Source: Amborella trichopoda
Lineage: Eukaryota; Streptophyta; Magnoliopsida; Amborellales; Amborellaceae
DNA length: 64,000 bases
Assembly (NCBI RefSeq): GCF_000471905.2
Contig: NW_006498527.1
Span: forward strand, 2,124,366-2,188,365
Direction of reading: 5' to 3'
Shown: positions 21,752 to 34,100 of the stretch, in pieces
Numbering within the stretch: the first letter of the stretch is position 1
Layout: the number at the start of each line of letters is the position of its first letter
The notes under the pieces: generated by a model
The model's input: the letters and a program-made list of their open reading frames with translations, nothing else
What the model was told of the DNA's origin: nothing
Database searches by the model: none
Translations under genes and position numbers: made by a program

Positions 21752-23745
21752 GGGCCTGTTTGATAACTGGAAGCAAGTTCATGAACTGTAAATTGTAAGT
21801 TTCTCTTTGTTGGGAAGAAGGAAGTTACTGTAAGAAGTTATGGGTTTCTGTGTTTGATAATCTACTGGAATGTTAAAGAAGTTCTAAGTACCTGTGTTTG
21901 ATAACGTGCTGGAAGATTAAGAAGTTATAAAAAACAAATTACACATTATTCATTACTCAAGTATACACATATTTTTATAATTTCCCCAAAAACAATCTGA
22001 TTTCTTCATTTATGCATTCAAAGAATGTAATTGACTATTCACTTCAACAACGTATTCAGCCATTAACATCAATTGCAATCAAGCTTTCCATTATCTTAAA
22101 AACAAATAACACATTATTCATTACTCAAGTATGCACATATATTTTCATTTCCCCAAAAATAATCTGATTTCTTCATTTTTGCATTCAAAGCATCTAATTT
22201 ACTATTCACATTAGCAACTTATTCAGCCATTAACATCAATTAGAATCATATCACTTTTCTTACAAGTTACAACCAACATAGGTTTAATTAGTTACAATTG
22301 TATCAACACTGATGAATTATATACAGTTTGACCAGATAAACCCCAGCCATTTTCCAAGTATCGAAATATGCTGCCAAAAATTTTCCTTCAAATTTTCTTC
22401 CTGACTTCTAAATTTCTAAAACACTTACATAGTACATTGAATTCTAAAATATCCTAGCATTTTATGAAGAAATAATTGCATAGAGAGTGAATCCTAACAA
22501 CAAAAGTAAAATTAGGTTGCAAAATTAGTTCTAAGTACCTGTGTTTTGAATGAAATCAAAAGAGGAATCAAGCAAATTACATAGAAATTTAAGGATCAAC
22601 TATGTTTAAAAAAACAATAAAAAAATCAAATGTCCATGAACTGTTTCTTCTGGTTGTTGTTGAGAGCTGAAACCTTAAAATAATTGAACAAAATGGCCCC
22701 CAAATGGAGGGTAAAAAACAAAAAATATCATTAGCGTGGTAGAAGATGACGAAAGAGATCAAGAGAGTAGCGTTGAATAGGTCCATTAGAGATGGATCTC
22801 TTTGCAGAAGCAAGGCAAAGGCTAGCAAAGATGCACCACCACATCTTCTTCTGCAACTTTTACCTCCATAGTTAGAGAGAGAAACTATGTATAAAATTGC
22901 AAAATTACATAGTTAGATAGAGAGAAATAGAGAGATTACACTTAATTTCATTGAGCTTCTCACATGCAAAAGAACAAAATTTATAACAACAGTTGCAAAC
23001 TATTAATAATCCATTACCAATTTCATTGAGCTTTCTCACATGTAAAATCCGAAAAATTCCAAAGAAAATCATCAATAACACTTTTTCCTTTTTTTTTGTT
23101 AATTCGTCGATAACTTTGTCAAATCTGGTAAAACATAAAGGGCAAATCCAAATAAAAATCATACCTGAAACAGTGAACTTTGGTTCAAAGGCGCTTCACG
23201 TTTTCTTGAAGGAACATCCTGCAATCTCAAAAGCATCCACCAATTTATCAGAAAGAAGGTTGCCACAAGCCCTAAAACCCCAACAAAACTCCTAAACCGC
23301 CTCTTTTTCGTAATAACTCTCTGTTTACGCTTTATCCCAAACCCTGTAACTTCAATCGAAACCCTAGAAATCTCATCCCAACCACCATTTTCAACCTCAA
23401 TCTTCTCCTGAGACCCAATGTTGAAGCAGAAGCCCCTTGCATCCTTGTGAAAATGGCGAGGAAGGAAGATGAGAGCCTGGTTGAGTTGCAAAGAGGCTGA
23501 GGTGCAAAGAGAGGCTCGCTGCGTGAAGAAACTTTTGTTTAGGACGAAGTGTTTTTATCGGGCAAAAAACTTCCTTTTTTAAGATCTGTGGTTTAACACG
23601 GAACTTTTTTTACATGTAAAAGTGGGCAGAGCTACAGTAGAAAGTTCTTTATGTATCTTACCTTTTTTTTATCAAATACAAAAGATGAATAGTAACAGAT
23701 AAGTTCCAAATTCTGGTAGGCAACTTCCTGTTATCAAACACGCCC
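21752..23745. mobile_element. 2-kb terminal-inverted-repeat DNA element inserted in the LINE endonuclease
   Basis: 1,994 bp. Left end GGGCCTGTTTGATAACTGGA; right end, inverted, GGGCGTGTTTGATAACAGGA. The 3-bp flank ACA occurs on both sides (21749-21751, 23746-23748), and removing element plus one ACA restores the LINE frame (RTSL/WEELNL). A 3-bp duplication and GGG.nTGTTTG ends suggest PIF/Harbinger, though the usual TNA target is not met. The left end repeats TGTTTGATAA about three times, and a 145-bp block is tandemly duplicated at about 21940-22240. No transposase recognised, so it is non-autonomous. It contains a gene-like exon (23159-23491). Confidence 0.8.
23159..23491 (-). CDS. Gene-like ORF inside the TIR element, possibly a captured exon
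   Basis: A 110-residue open frame with a basic stretch (KRKQRVITKKRRFRSF, about 73-88) followed by one hydrophobic segment (VGVLGLVATFFLINWWMLL, about 89-107 by eye), the layout of a type II membrane protein N-terminus such as Golgi glycosyltransferases. The exon-like part ends ...SLFQ and is followed directly by GTATGATTTT, a good plant 5' splice donor. Upstream on the same strand lies a non-repetitive leader-like stretch. No transposase features are visible. The simplest reading is a host first exon captured by a DNA transposon (Pack-type), but the donor gene was not identified and chance coding is possible. Confidence 0.4.
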   Translation of the reverse strand: MQLNQALIFLPRHFHKDARGFCFNIGSQEKIEVENGGWDEISRVSIEVTGFGIKRKQRVITKKRRFRSFVGVLGLVATFFLINWWMLLRLQDVPSRKREAPLNQSSLFQV

Positions 23746-24104
23746 ACAGAGAAGTTCTGAGGGTAGCTTAGTTAGGGCCATAGATGGCCCTAAATTTCCA
23801 TGGGAGGCCGTCCGAAACTCTATTAAAGAGAATGGTGATGGAGAATTTCCCAACATGGGAGGATCTGTGGGACAAATCGGAAGGGTTCCAGATCACCCAG
23901 ATGCCTCCCGACGCCCCTTCAACTGACAAAGCCTCCCATTGGCATGACCACACCTGTCTGATGAGAGCCAGTGTGTGATGTGGTTGCTTAGTTTATGCGA
24001 TTGCCATCACGGTAGGTTGGTGTTTGTGACACATGTCTAGTGCCGCCTGGCGTTTAGAGGTCAATCCAAGACTCTGGCATTCCAAGCAATCAACTTCATT
24101 GGGA

Positions 24105-26826
24105 TCAAGGGGGTGGGTGAAGGCCTATTAATCTTTGGGACCTTCTCAGAGGAGGGTCCAAAGAGATAGACATGGAGCCAGAGCTTGAATGTGGGGCAAT
24201 AGGAGGCTGCTTGTCGTAATTGATACTACAAGTATGATTCTTTAGTTCCCTGGAGCCTTTAACACTGACCTTGAGCTTGCTTTGCGCACCCACCAAGAAG
24301 AAAAGGTGGAATGGTCCTTCAGGGCCATCATAAGGGAAGCCCATGACCTTTAGGACCTTGTTGATTTCACCTTGTCCTCGGTCAATCCCATCTACATACC
24401 TTGAGTCCATCGATTCCGCCTGATCTTGAGAAAACTGGGATTCTGGGGTGGAAGGTGAAAGACTCTGGCCAAGTGAAGAGACAGGGTGCCTTGAACCAGA
24501 GGATTAGGGGGTGGCAAAGGGGTTGAATATGGGATCTAGGGGGGAGGGAGCGAAGGGTGAGGAAAAGGGAGGAGGCAAAGAGATAGGGGGCGAAGGTAAG
24601 GAGAAAGGGGGGGGGGGGGAGCCACTTGGGCTGGTAGTAAGGTGGGGCTAGGGAAATAGGGGGCTGGGGGGGAAGAAAGGATGGTTGGGGGAGAGAGGGG
24701 GCGAGGTGATGAAGAGAGGGGTGAAGAGGAGGCCAAGGCTGTTGGAATCAGTTGAGCAGCAAGGGGGTCAAGAGGAGTGGGAGTGGGTGGTAGAGCTATC
24801 CCTATCAGATGTAACGAATGGTTAGGGGTAGAGGGGAAAGGTGGATACGGGGTCAACGCAGGAATCAGACCAACTTGGTATGATTCAATGACAACGTTTT
24901 GATCGACCGCCATGGGCCCAGCAGGGAGTGTGGGTCGTTCCATTTCCAGCAAAGGGATATCGCTTATAGCGAAGGAGGCTGAGGGTTCAGGGGGGGGGGG
25001 GGTTCGGGTGGCAGAGAGTCCAGAATGGTGGTAGAGTTACAGGGTAGCAGAAGCGACGTTGAGGAGGGTAGATCACTTGCGTCTTGCGGTTGGGGGGAAG
25101 GCAAGGTTGTTAGTGGAGAAAGGGAGTTTCGTCGAAAGGGGGAGGGAGGGAGGGTGGGGGTGGGGGTAGTCGAGAGGGAGGGATGGGTTGGGAGGGGGTG
25201 GGGGAACTGTATTTCTAGGAGGGGAGAGAGAGAAGAGGGAAAAAGTGGGGGCAAAGGAGCTGGGTTGGTGGGCATCCCAATGCATGGAGGCAAAGGAGGT
25301 TGATGAGTGTCTCAAAAGGGGTTGGTGGGTGGCGATGATACAGGCTCTTGCCCTACATCCCAAGGAGGGAGAGGGGAGGGGGAAATAGAGGAATTGATTA
25401 TGGGTACAGTTGGGGGCCGCAGAAGGCAGGTTACAAACGTAGGGTTAAGATGCGGGTCGGGTTGAGGAGATCGGATGGATGGGCCTACAACCAGGGGAAG
25501 AGAGTAGGTTGCCTGAGGTTTTCGCACTTGGCCCAAGGGACCAACGGGGAAGACGTTGGAAGGCGGCTGGGCATCAAAGTTAGGGGACACGTCGACCTTT
25601 ACCTCCTTTCCATGCCTCGATCGATGAGGTTGCAAAGGCGGGTCTGTTGCAACGGTGGGTATCGACACCTGTCCTTGGCTCAGAGGGGACAAACAACAGG
25701 CGGAAGGTATCTCCTGCGATGGATAGGGGTTAGAAGATGAGACGCCGTGACGTGTGTTCCCAACGGTGGTAGGTGGACATGCAAAGGAAGGTGGGACGTG
25801 GCGGTTGGGGATAGGGTTGACCCTGGCAAGGATAGGAGATCGTTGATGGTTGTGTCCCGCCGTATTCGTCTTTTTGGCTTGTGGTTCTGCTGGAGTATTA
25901 CCTTCGACTTGCTTTCCAAGGCAGCGATAATGGAGGTTGCACTGCCCCTTCTGGTGGTGCTTCCTTTGGGGGAAAATCCAGTTTGAAGGTGAAGAGGCAG
26001 GGGGCCGAGATGTCTCCAAGTGACGGAAAAAGCTAGGGGAATAGGGAGATGTCTGCGACCACGTTGAGGGGGGCAAAAGGCTAGGGTCCGAAACTTCTAG
26101 AAGGAGACGGATCGAACCCACAGGGAGGAATTCAATGGATTTCCAATAAATCTGGACCAAGGAGTCGGAGAGCTTTGGCTACCCTCTTGAAGATGAAGGG
26201 AGACCATGTGTGCAGGGGAATATGAGAAATCGTAACCCAGAGACGCTGTTTTTTGTAGGACCCTGTATCCTTAGACCAATTGCTAATGGATAGGGATGAG
26301 GCAAAAAGAAGGGCCCTGCGTGCACTTTCCTCGGAGGGAAAGGTAAAAAGGATGGAGCCGTTTGATAGAGGGCGGCAACCAAGCTGTGACTCATTTCAGA
26401 CTTGCTGACCCCATTTTTCCACCAAGCGAAAATTGTCCCTTCTCAGAGAGAATAAACCGAACAAGGAGGAGCTAAGTTCAGAGCGTCGAGAAGAGGAAAT
26501 AGCTGCGGTGGTATGGATGATGAGAGGGAGAAAAGGTGAAAGGGGCGGAGGATATTGAGTGGGGGACGAGAGCGCCAGAGAGGCTGTAGGGGCGGCGGAA
26601 AGTGGGGGAGTAGAGGGCTGGGGCGGATAGCACTTGAGCAAAAGAGTACCTGGCAGGGTAGTTGGAACGTAAAAGGCGCTTGAAGTGAAGCCGGCGTCGA
26701 GGAGAGGTGTGAGAGGGGTGCAGGGGGGCTAGGCTTGCCATAGAGGCTATACATAGAACTCCGTATGATGGTGGAAACCACCTGGTAGGGGAGTGAGAGA
26801 CAGGGGTCTTCCTCATACTCTCTCAA
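24105..26826 (-). pseudogene. LINE ORF1 (DUF4283-type nucleic-acid-binding protein), broken
   Basis: The first ORF of the LINE, read leftward. The best-conserved block (about 26390-26170, minus strand) reads ILFTFPSEESARRALLFASS then QRLWVTISHIPLHTWSPFIF and KRVAKALRLLGPDLLEI, matching the DUF4283 pattern of plant LINE ORF1 proteins. The rest is very rich in proline and serine in all minus frames (26826-26400 and 25920-24540), as in the ORF1 linker. Stops and frame changes interrupt it many times. Long proline-rich open frames on this strand are pieces of this region, not separate genes. The 3' end abuts the ORF2 start. Confidence 0.75.
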
Positions 26827-26868
26827 ACAGATGTTGTGACTTTCTCTCTCTCTCTCTCTCTCTCTCTC

Positions 26869-26884
26869 CTATAATAAGTGTCTT
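26869..26884. repeat. Right target-site duplication of the large LINE
   Basis: CTATAATAAGTGTCTT, identical to 17064-17079. Directly preceded by the (CT)n tract that forms the 5' end of the LINE on the minus strand. Confidence 0.88.
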
Positions 26885-26904
26885 ATTTTTAAAAAGATAT
26901 ACTT

Positions 26905-27068
26905 AGGGCCATAATCTGGTGCTGGTCCCGCCTATGCAGGGTCTCGAGAGGGTTGAGCTGGAAACGGTCCTAACCTTTGACTTTTTATGTACAAAGGGGC
27001 CGCTCCCAGGACACGAACCCACGCAATTGCTACCCGAGCCTTTTACCATCACACCAAGTGATGGCCCC
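26905..27068 (-). mobile_element. AU-like SINE (tRNA-derived)
   Basis: On the minus strand it begins GGGGCCATCACTTGGTGTGA and contains an A-box-like TGGTGTGATGG and a B-box-like GGTTCGTGTCC about 40 bp further on, as in a tRNA-derived head. It then has the body words GAGACCCTGCATAGGCGGGA found in plant AU-SINEs. It is not a tRNA gene: no cloverleaf can be completed. It is followed by an AT microsatellite at 27070-27105. Confidence 0.75.
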
Positions 27069-27070
27069 TA

Positions 27071-30000
27071 TTATATATATGTATATATATACATATATAA
27101 AATAAATATCGTAATTTTATTTTCTCTATTCAATCAGAAAACTCTATGAAAGTATGTAGTTAAGGGTATTCGACCTTGTTTCCAATACTTGTGGAGAAAC
27201 CACTCAATACATTAAGTCCAATGTTAGGGGAGAGCTGTCAAAGACATCGATTCCAATAATAGGGGAGCTCTGGGTATGGTTACTCAATATATGGAGTCCA
27301 ATACTAAGGAATCTTGCTTTTAGATAATCTAAAACCTAAAATCTTTTGCCTTTTGGAACTTGTTTCTTGATGATTTCTGGCCTGGTTACAAGGGGTTTGA
27401 TGTGCCATTCTTGTAAGTTAGGAATCTTGATTCCAAGTTAATGGGACCGCGATTCCAACAAGGTAGGAAAGGGGCTGGGGTTGTGGTGGTAGCATCCCCA
27501 CACCCAGTTACCATATCGTGGTATCCATTCCTACTGCTGACACCCCAAATTAACACCTTCAAAATGTAACTCCCATAATTTATTGAGAAAAATGGGTAGG
27601 GGCCTGTCTTCCCCACTGGTATTCCCAAAAAAAAGATTCAGCTAAAGCTTGTCCTGCCTCATGTAGGTAGGACCTTTCTCGGTTGCTGTTGTGTGTACAA
27701 AAATTAAATGTATAGATAGATGGATTTGTTACGAGTTACAAAGGTTGCCACGTTGCCAATGTCTATGCTCAAGACATTGACTATGATGACACTTTCAGTC
27801 CCATTGATGCAAACAATTTTCCGATTGTTTAACTTTTCACTTAGATGTCCATTCGGGGTGATCCAAAGTTTAAATCGAGGATCTCTTCAAGATTTTCAAC
27901 CTTTATCTCAAAGGGTTTCTCTGTTACTGTAATTTGGATGTTTTGGGCTTCAACTTGTAGCCAAAAGCCTGCTAGAAAAAGTAGTGATGCATGTTGTTTC
28001 CTTAGTGTGTTATGTTTCATTCTTTCGTTTATTATGTCTTAGAAACCCTAGGATAAGGAGCGAATCAATCTTCCTAAAAGATCAATCTTATAAAATAGTG
28101 CGAGCTCCTTTTCTGGTTTTTTGGGAGAAGTGGGCTCCAAATATTTCAAAGTTGAGAGCCTTTACAATTTTAGCCAGTTGTTTCTGTCCTTGTTATGTAA
28201 GTTAGTTTCCTGTTCTTGTTTTAAGATGGAAATATTCTTTTCCTGTTTTGGAAGGGTTTAGTTTCCTAAAACCACAGGATAACCAATTACTTAGTTTCGA
28301 AAGAATGTAGAAGATTAAAGTTGGCAAAGTAGAGATAGTTTAAGTGCCAAATCTATGTCAAATAAATAGCGGTTCAGATAAATGCCCATGTAGGCCATGG
28401 CCAAATCAAATCCAGTTAGGCAATACCATTTGGATTTTAGTTATGGTGAGGGGTCTGATTCCTCAACTCTTTTTGTAGAAAGAGTTATTCTACAACTCTA
28501 AGTTAGAATTAGGGGAGTCTCCTCTAATGCTTAGAAGTTAGAACCTTCTTCTTCTTTGGGTGGAGAGATACCCTAAACCCAAACTTGTGACTTGGAGCTT
28601 CACTCCCCATAAGCTTGGGCCCTTTGCACATCCCATCTAGATTTATCTACAACAAAATGTCAGCCCTACCTTAAACCCCCAGTTACATTCCAAATCTCAG
28701 CCAGTCTTCCTCATCACACACCCATATACTCAACCTTCACAGTCTTCAAACTTAAGTTAAACTCCAGATTCACCCTAACCTTGTCCCAGAATCCCTCTCA
28801 TCATCCTTCTATGTCGTTGGACCTGCTAAATTCCAGCAATGTTAACCTCCATTGGGCCCTCAAACTCGAACCCTAAAATTTACCACAACTTCATCAAACA
28901 GTCCCCCAGAGGCCGAGCCAAAGCGCTAACCCTTTTATGCTTCGTATCATTGACCTCAATATATCCAAAACCCTGCCATATCAAAATTCGTAAGAAATCA
29001 AAATCCTTTAGAAATCTGAAATCCTAGCCTTGTGAGAACTCCTAAACCTACCACAAACCCTTTCTTTCAAAGCCCCTTCCCACACATGCTACACTCAATG
29101 GCCTTGGTCCTATATCACCTGTCGTTTGAGCAGGTAGTACTTGTTTAATTATTTTTCTGAATACAAATGTGTAATTCGACTCGATTTCAACTAGATTTTA
29201 TGAACATTCTCTTTATGCCATTCTCAAAGGAGTTTATATTACATAACCAGAAAATTTTTAATGGTCTTGCATGCCAACAATCTTGATGATTGACATAAGC
29301 TATTTGGTTAAAATGTAATACTAGTACCCCGTTAGACTGGTGTGCTTCACAATGGTTTCTTGTTAGTTGTGATGAATGGCATTTCTTGAGGTTTTTTTTC
29401 CCATGGATAATAATATTCCTAAATGGATAATAATTTGTCCTTTTAGGCAAATCCTGTATTTCTCTTCGCACATGCACTTATGGCTGGAGGCTTGGAGGTG
29501 TGTTGCAGTGCTGCTAGGGCTGTCTGGAATAGAGTTCATGAGAATTACGAGACTGGTAGGCAGAGATTATTATTTTTTGGGTAGTTCAGTTGTAGGAATC
29601 AAACTAACTGCTCAAGCCCAAGCCCCGTTCCTAACTGGTAGGCAGAGAGTTGAGGTGATCTGCCTGCATTATGTGGATTTGCCAGACCTTGGGATAGAGG
29701 GTTAGGGTGCTTTCAATGTGTTTTGAGGCAATTTTTGAGGCAATTTCTATCTTGTCCCTTTGCACCAGGGTCTCATGGAAAGAAACGAAATCCATTCGAG
29801 GAAAAGCGTACATGAGAGCATTCAGAGATTGATAATTTCTTGGGCTTTTACCATTCCCAGAGGCCAGAGTTTAGACTTTTTGTGGCTGTTTATGGATTAC
29901 AAAAACTGAAATTCATGGATATTCAAAATCTATGATTTTGAAAATCATAGATTCCTGACTTAGATTTATGTTTTTCTCCTATTTGGTAACCTATTTGAAA

Positions 30001-30369
30001 TTCATGGATTCTCTTCCATGTTTTCCCATTTCCATTGTTTGGCTATCATACAAATGTTTAACAAATATTGTTTGGGTCTTTCATTAAACAATTTTGGAAA
30101 ATCAATTCATAATATATAATCAAATCAGAATCTAAATCAATGAATATGTATCAAACCTACCAATGACCCAAAGAAAGATAAACCAGAGAGAGAAAAAATA
30201 AAGATAAAAAACAACTGAAAATTTAACCAACTTGAATTCATAGGTATGTAGTGAACTCTCCCAACTGAAAAAGATTTAGATCATTAGTCCTATTAACCAT
30301 CTCAATATACCGATTCCACCTCCTCAATATACCGATAACCCCTAAGGGAACCCAGGCAAACAGTATAAA
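27071..30369. other. Long intergenic stretch, no gene seen
   Basis: About 3.3 kb with only short random-looking ORFs. It contains an AT repeat at 27070-27105, a pyrimidine-rich unique block at 28620-29000 and a small inverted ATTCATGGAT/AATCCATGAAT-type block around 29900-30020. I recognise no protein domain, RNA gene or bounded element. Confidence 0.55.
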
Positions 30370-31115
30370 AGCTTGAACTCCGGCACGTTCTACAAGCAAC
30401 TGTCCTATCTACTCGATCATGGGATTACAGCCACCTTCTTTAGCAAAAGCGCCCGCCTGAGAATTACCCCGTGCCAAACATGACTCCATGAGAACGAAAT
30501 CCCTGAACAAAGCTGGGCCATTTCTTCGAAAATATGAGCTAGGGTCCACGGACAGGGTGCTACTGCAGAGGCCCAGCGGAATACATTGAGTGAGTGTCCT
30601 TCTGCAATGAGATGTAGAGGCCATCTATATGCATATAGGCTAAGGGCTTCAAGAAGGCCGAGAGCTTTCGCTGATTGGGCGTCGGAGTGACCGATAGATT
30701 TGGAAAAAGAGGCTAGGATGTGGCCCTCATTGTTCCGGAAAAGACCACCGATACCTGCCTAGCCGGGATTACCCAAGGAACACCTATCAAAGTTGAACTT
30801 GATGGTCCCCGAGTTACGGGGTGATCAAAAGGAAGAGCAAGAAACCCTGGCCTGTGAGAGGTGGAAGAGGGGCTGCCAATTGTCCTAGAATGCCGACCGA
30901 TGAACACCTTTGAAGACTTTGTGGTTGGATGCCCAAAAAGAGAAGGGACTTGATCTTTTCAAAGAGAATTTTAGGGGGCTTGTATAGACCTTGGAAGATC
31001 TGATTGTTTAGCTCAGTCTAGACAGTCCAGAGGAGAGCAAAAATTGAAGCCTTCTAGAGCAGGCAACCTGACTTCGCCAAACCTACTTGATAACCCCTGA
31101 ATGTCTCATCGTCTA
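30370..31115 (-). pseudogene. LINE 3' fragment (linker and RNase H)
   Basis: Read leftward: linker block TVWTELNNQIFQGLYKPP (about 31020-30965), ASNHKVFKGV, then RNase H with KFNFDRCSLGNPG (about 30810-30770), GIGGLFRNNEGHILASFSKS, EGHSLNVFRWAS, and IFEEMAQL...FSWSHVWHG (about 30560-30470). Stops and at least one frameshift are present. No clear A-tail or target duplication was found, so the ends are approximate. It is related to, but distinct from, the large LINE. Confidence 0.75.
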
Positions 31116-31138
31116 AAAACATAATCCCATTCACCACT

Positions 31139-34100
31139 CAAGGTTTCAAAAAACGCTAGGCGGCCCCTAGGCGGCCTGCTTGGTGCCCAGTGCTCAGCGC
31201 CTAGGCGAGCGTCATGTGGTGCAAATTCTTAGCATTTTTTTATATATTTGTTATCCAAATGCTCATATATACATATATTTGTGTCAAATTTTGTAATTTA
31301 TTCCATTTGAAAATATCGCAAGTTCTCAACATACGTTTTTATATACATAAATATCACATATCTCAGGTTGAGAATAAACTTATTTAAAATTTCAATCCAT
31401 ACAAAACATTTAAAAATCTAATAGGCTATTGTAAGGTCTCCAACTCTCATATTTTCCATATTCCATATCCATAAAATAAACCATAATAACATCCAAGTCT
31501 CCAACTCTTCAAGTCTTCAATAAACTGATCTCCAAAACTATTAAAACCAGTAAACCACTCAACAAAATAGTCCAAAAAGACAAAAAAAGTATAAACCACA
31601 TTACGAAATAAAAATAGTCCAAATGTCTAAAGCTCACACCAAGATGGTGCAATAAAGTTACTACAAAAGAAGAGAAAAGACATCAATAAGAATCAGAATC
31701 ATCATCTTCATTGCTTTCATCTGCATCAGAATTGAGGCCGTCATCATCAGAATCATCACCCTCTTCAACATATTCCTTTTTTTCTAGAGATTCTTCTGAA
31801 TCTGCCTCCTCTTCCTCTATCTCCCTCCGTGAAGTACCAGTAGAAGAAGTTGCTTGAGTGGCCCTCCTAGAATCAGAAGCTTGCCCCGAAGCCTCATCAA
31901 CCATTTCCCATGTCAAACCCTCCCCAGGGAAGACCTCATCAGTTCCAAGGTCACTAACTAGCCAATCTGAAGCATTCTCCATGTCTTTCGAAGAGATAGG
32001 ATCCTTCTTTGGCTGGTTTTTCTTCTCCTTGAGCCTTTGATTCTCTTTAACGAAAACCAAGTCATTGAACTTCTTTTGCTCAAGGCTATTTCTTCTTTTT
32101 GTATGCACCTACAAGGAAAAATGCATAAGTAACTACTATGAGTCTATGATCGTCTTACCTTCTATGAATCTATATTACAAAATGAACTTATAAACAAGAA
32201 AAGAATATAAAATTGTAAAATAGTAAAATACTATCTCAAACAAACTCCATTTACGTTCACAACCAGAAGATGTAGTTGTCAAACTCAATATCCGTATAAC
32301 CTTCTTCTGGAGGTTTGGAGCGCTACTCCCATGTTGTCTCCACCATTGGGCTGCAATATGTGGGCAACCTTTATAATTAATTTAGGTATTTAACATTATC
32401 AGAACTTGAAAGTCGAAACTTGAAAGAAAATTATAATTTATAAAACAAAAGTCAAAAGTATACTACCTAGTTCGTCTTTGTTTCTCTGTCTTAATGCCAT
32501 ATCTTTTCCAAATGACATCAAAGAACACTTGTACGAAATTAGCTCTTCAGTTGATATCTTATCTTGGATATGTGGATCGGAAACTGATTTCTCAAGGCAC
32601 TCATTAAAACCTTTCATAATTAACCCTTTTGACTCAATATCCGCATCTGCATAAAAGAATTTGGGGTTCAAGTAGTACCCTACTGCATGCAATGGTCTAT
32701 GGATCTACCTATGCCATTTGTCATCTATAATCTCCCAAATTGGGGCATACTTGTCTGCATCATTGCTCAAATTCTCAACAATCTCATTCTTAGCCCTTTC
32801 CATTGCATCATATATAAAGCCCATGGAGGGCTTATCAGCATCAACCAAGCGTAAGACCTTTAAGAAATACTAATATCGCATGCTTCACCCTATGCCAAAA
32901 ATATTCGAAAGAACAATTTCCCATGCCTTCTTTCCCTTGGTATCTCTAGACCACTTACACCTACTCCACTCCTCTGAAGCAAACATAGACTTTAATGCGA
33001 TCCTCCTCTTATATATGCTCCGTAAACTAAGGTAGGCAGTGGCAAATCTAGTGACCCCAAGCCTCACTAGCTCTCTTTTTTGTAAACTTTCACATCATGC
33101 TAAGGGTAAGTATGTGATTGTATATGAAGATTGTAACCTCTTTAGTCTTAAAAATAATTCCTTTAATAGTAGACAATTCACCAATGGTCTCAAGCAATAG
33201 ATCTACGCAATGTGCAGTGCAAGGAGTCCAAAATATGCGAGGCCTCATCTGTCGAAGCTAATGACTTGCAGCTAGATTGGGAGCAGCATTATCTGTGACC
33301 ACTTGAATTACAAGTTCCTCCCCAACGCCCCCAATACCCTTATTAATGAAAGAAAATATATAATGCACATCATGAATATCATTGGAAGCATCAATTTAAC
33401 GCAAAAAAATTGTACTCGTGGGACAATTTGCTAATAAATTCATGTTACTCCTCTTCCTAGCACTCCACATATCTGTCATTAAAGAAACCCCAAATTTAGC
33501 CCATCCCTCCTTATGGGTCTTGAGATATTCATTAGTATACTCGAGTTCTTTCTTCAGTAGTGGCTCTCCAATCTCATAAGGAGTTAGAGCTTTCAAACCT
33601 GACCCAAATTGCCCAATTGCTTCCAACATTGTATGAAAGCTATTCAAGCGAGCAGTGTTAAAAGAAATGCTCGCATGGTAAAACCACCGAGCAATATACT
33701 GAATCACCGTGGCTCTATCTTCCTTCTTAAATCTATTTTCAATTATCACTTTCTTTTTCCCCTTTCCTCCCTTGCCTTTCTCAATTACAGTCTCAGGGCT
33801 AGATGTAAAAAAACTATCTATGGGCCCTCTCATACGAGGCTTCTTCGACCCAAACGACCTTTTGTTCTTAGAGCTCTGAGTACCAAGCATGACTACCTCT
33901 TCTTCCCCCTCGTCTTCCTCTTCTTCAGTGTCAATATTATCATAAAAAACATGGACCCTTGACTTTAATTCTGCAATATCCTTTTTTTTTGCAATTTTTT
34001 TACTCTTTTCACCTTCAATGTATTCCAAAATTTCTTTTTTTACAAGATCTGAGAGTTTCTTACATGGGGCAACATCACCTCTAATACTGCAAGATGTTTT

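Larger units (their letters stand above)
17310..24099 (-). pseudogene. LINE ORF2 (endonuclease, reverse transcriptase, RNase H), broken
   Basis: The probable ORF2 start is the ATG at 24097-24099 (reads MKLIAWNARVLD, an L1-like endonuclease start). Endonuclease continues with GGIWVIWNP and AIYGPN (23953-23768), then after the nested element GGDFN, TWSDH, KLDRFLFS and DHCPI (21782 to about 20785). Reverse transcriptase begins with KSPGPNGFP near 20050 and continues through FKIDWEKTYNHVDW (about 19700) and GPRQGDPLSPF. At 19380 the usual F/YADD catalytic box reads YAYN and is preceded by a stop, so polymerase activity is lost. Thumb and linker follow (19125-18348, with FWSDLWLG), then a zinc-binding region (about 18200-17900) and RNase H with NFDG, AEA and EGDAKN (about 17770-17340), which also has stops. 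Several frameshifts lie between the blocks. Confidence 0.9.
17080..26868 (-). mobile_element. L1-type plant LINE, nearly full length, with two nested insertions
   Basis: A 9.8-kb composite. The 3' end lies at the left: the minus strand ends GTTAACAGTATCAAAAAACA, and the same tail recurs in other fragments in the window. From there rightward come RNase H, zinc-binding linker, reverse transcriptase, endonuclease, ORF1, and a (GA)n 5' end at 26842-26868. It is bounded by the 16-bp duplication at 17064 and 26869. Two elements split ORF2: a hAT MITE (20122-20784) and a terminal-inverted-repeat element (21752-23745). Without them the LINE is about 7.1 kb. Both ORFs contain stops and frameshifts, so it is immobile. 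Coding parts are listed separately. Confidence 0.9.

Noticed and set aside
24536..26816. Proline-rich open frames as separate genes
   Set aside because: They are frame pieces of the LINE ORF1 region, inside the 16-bp target duplications.
26905..27068. A tRNA gene
   Set aside because: A- and B-box-like words exist but no cloverleaf or anticodon stem forms; the body matches an AU-type SINE.
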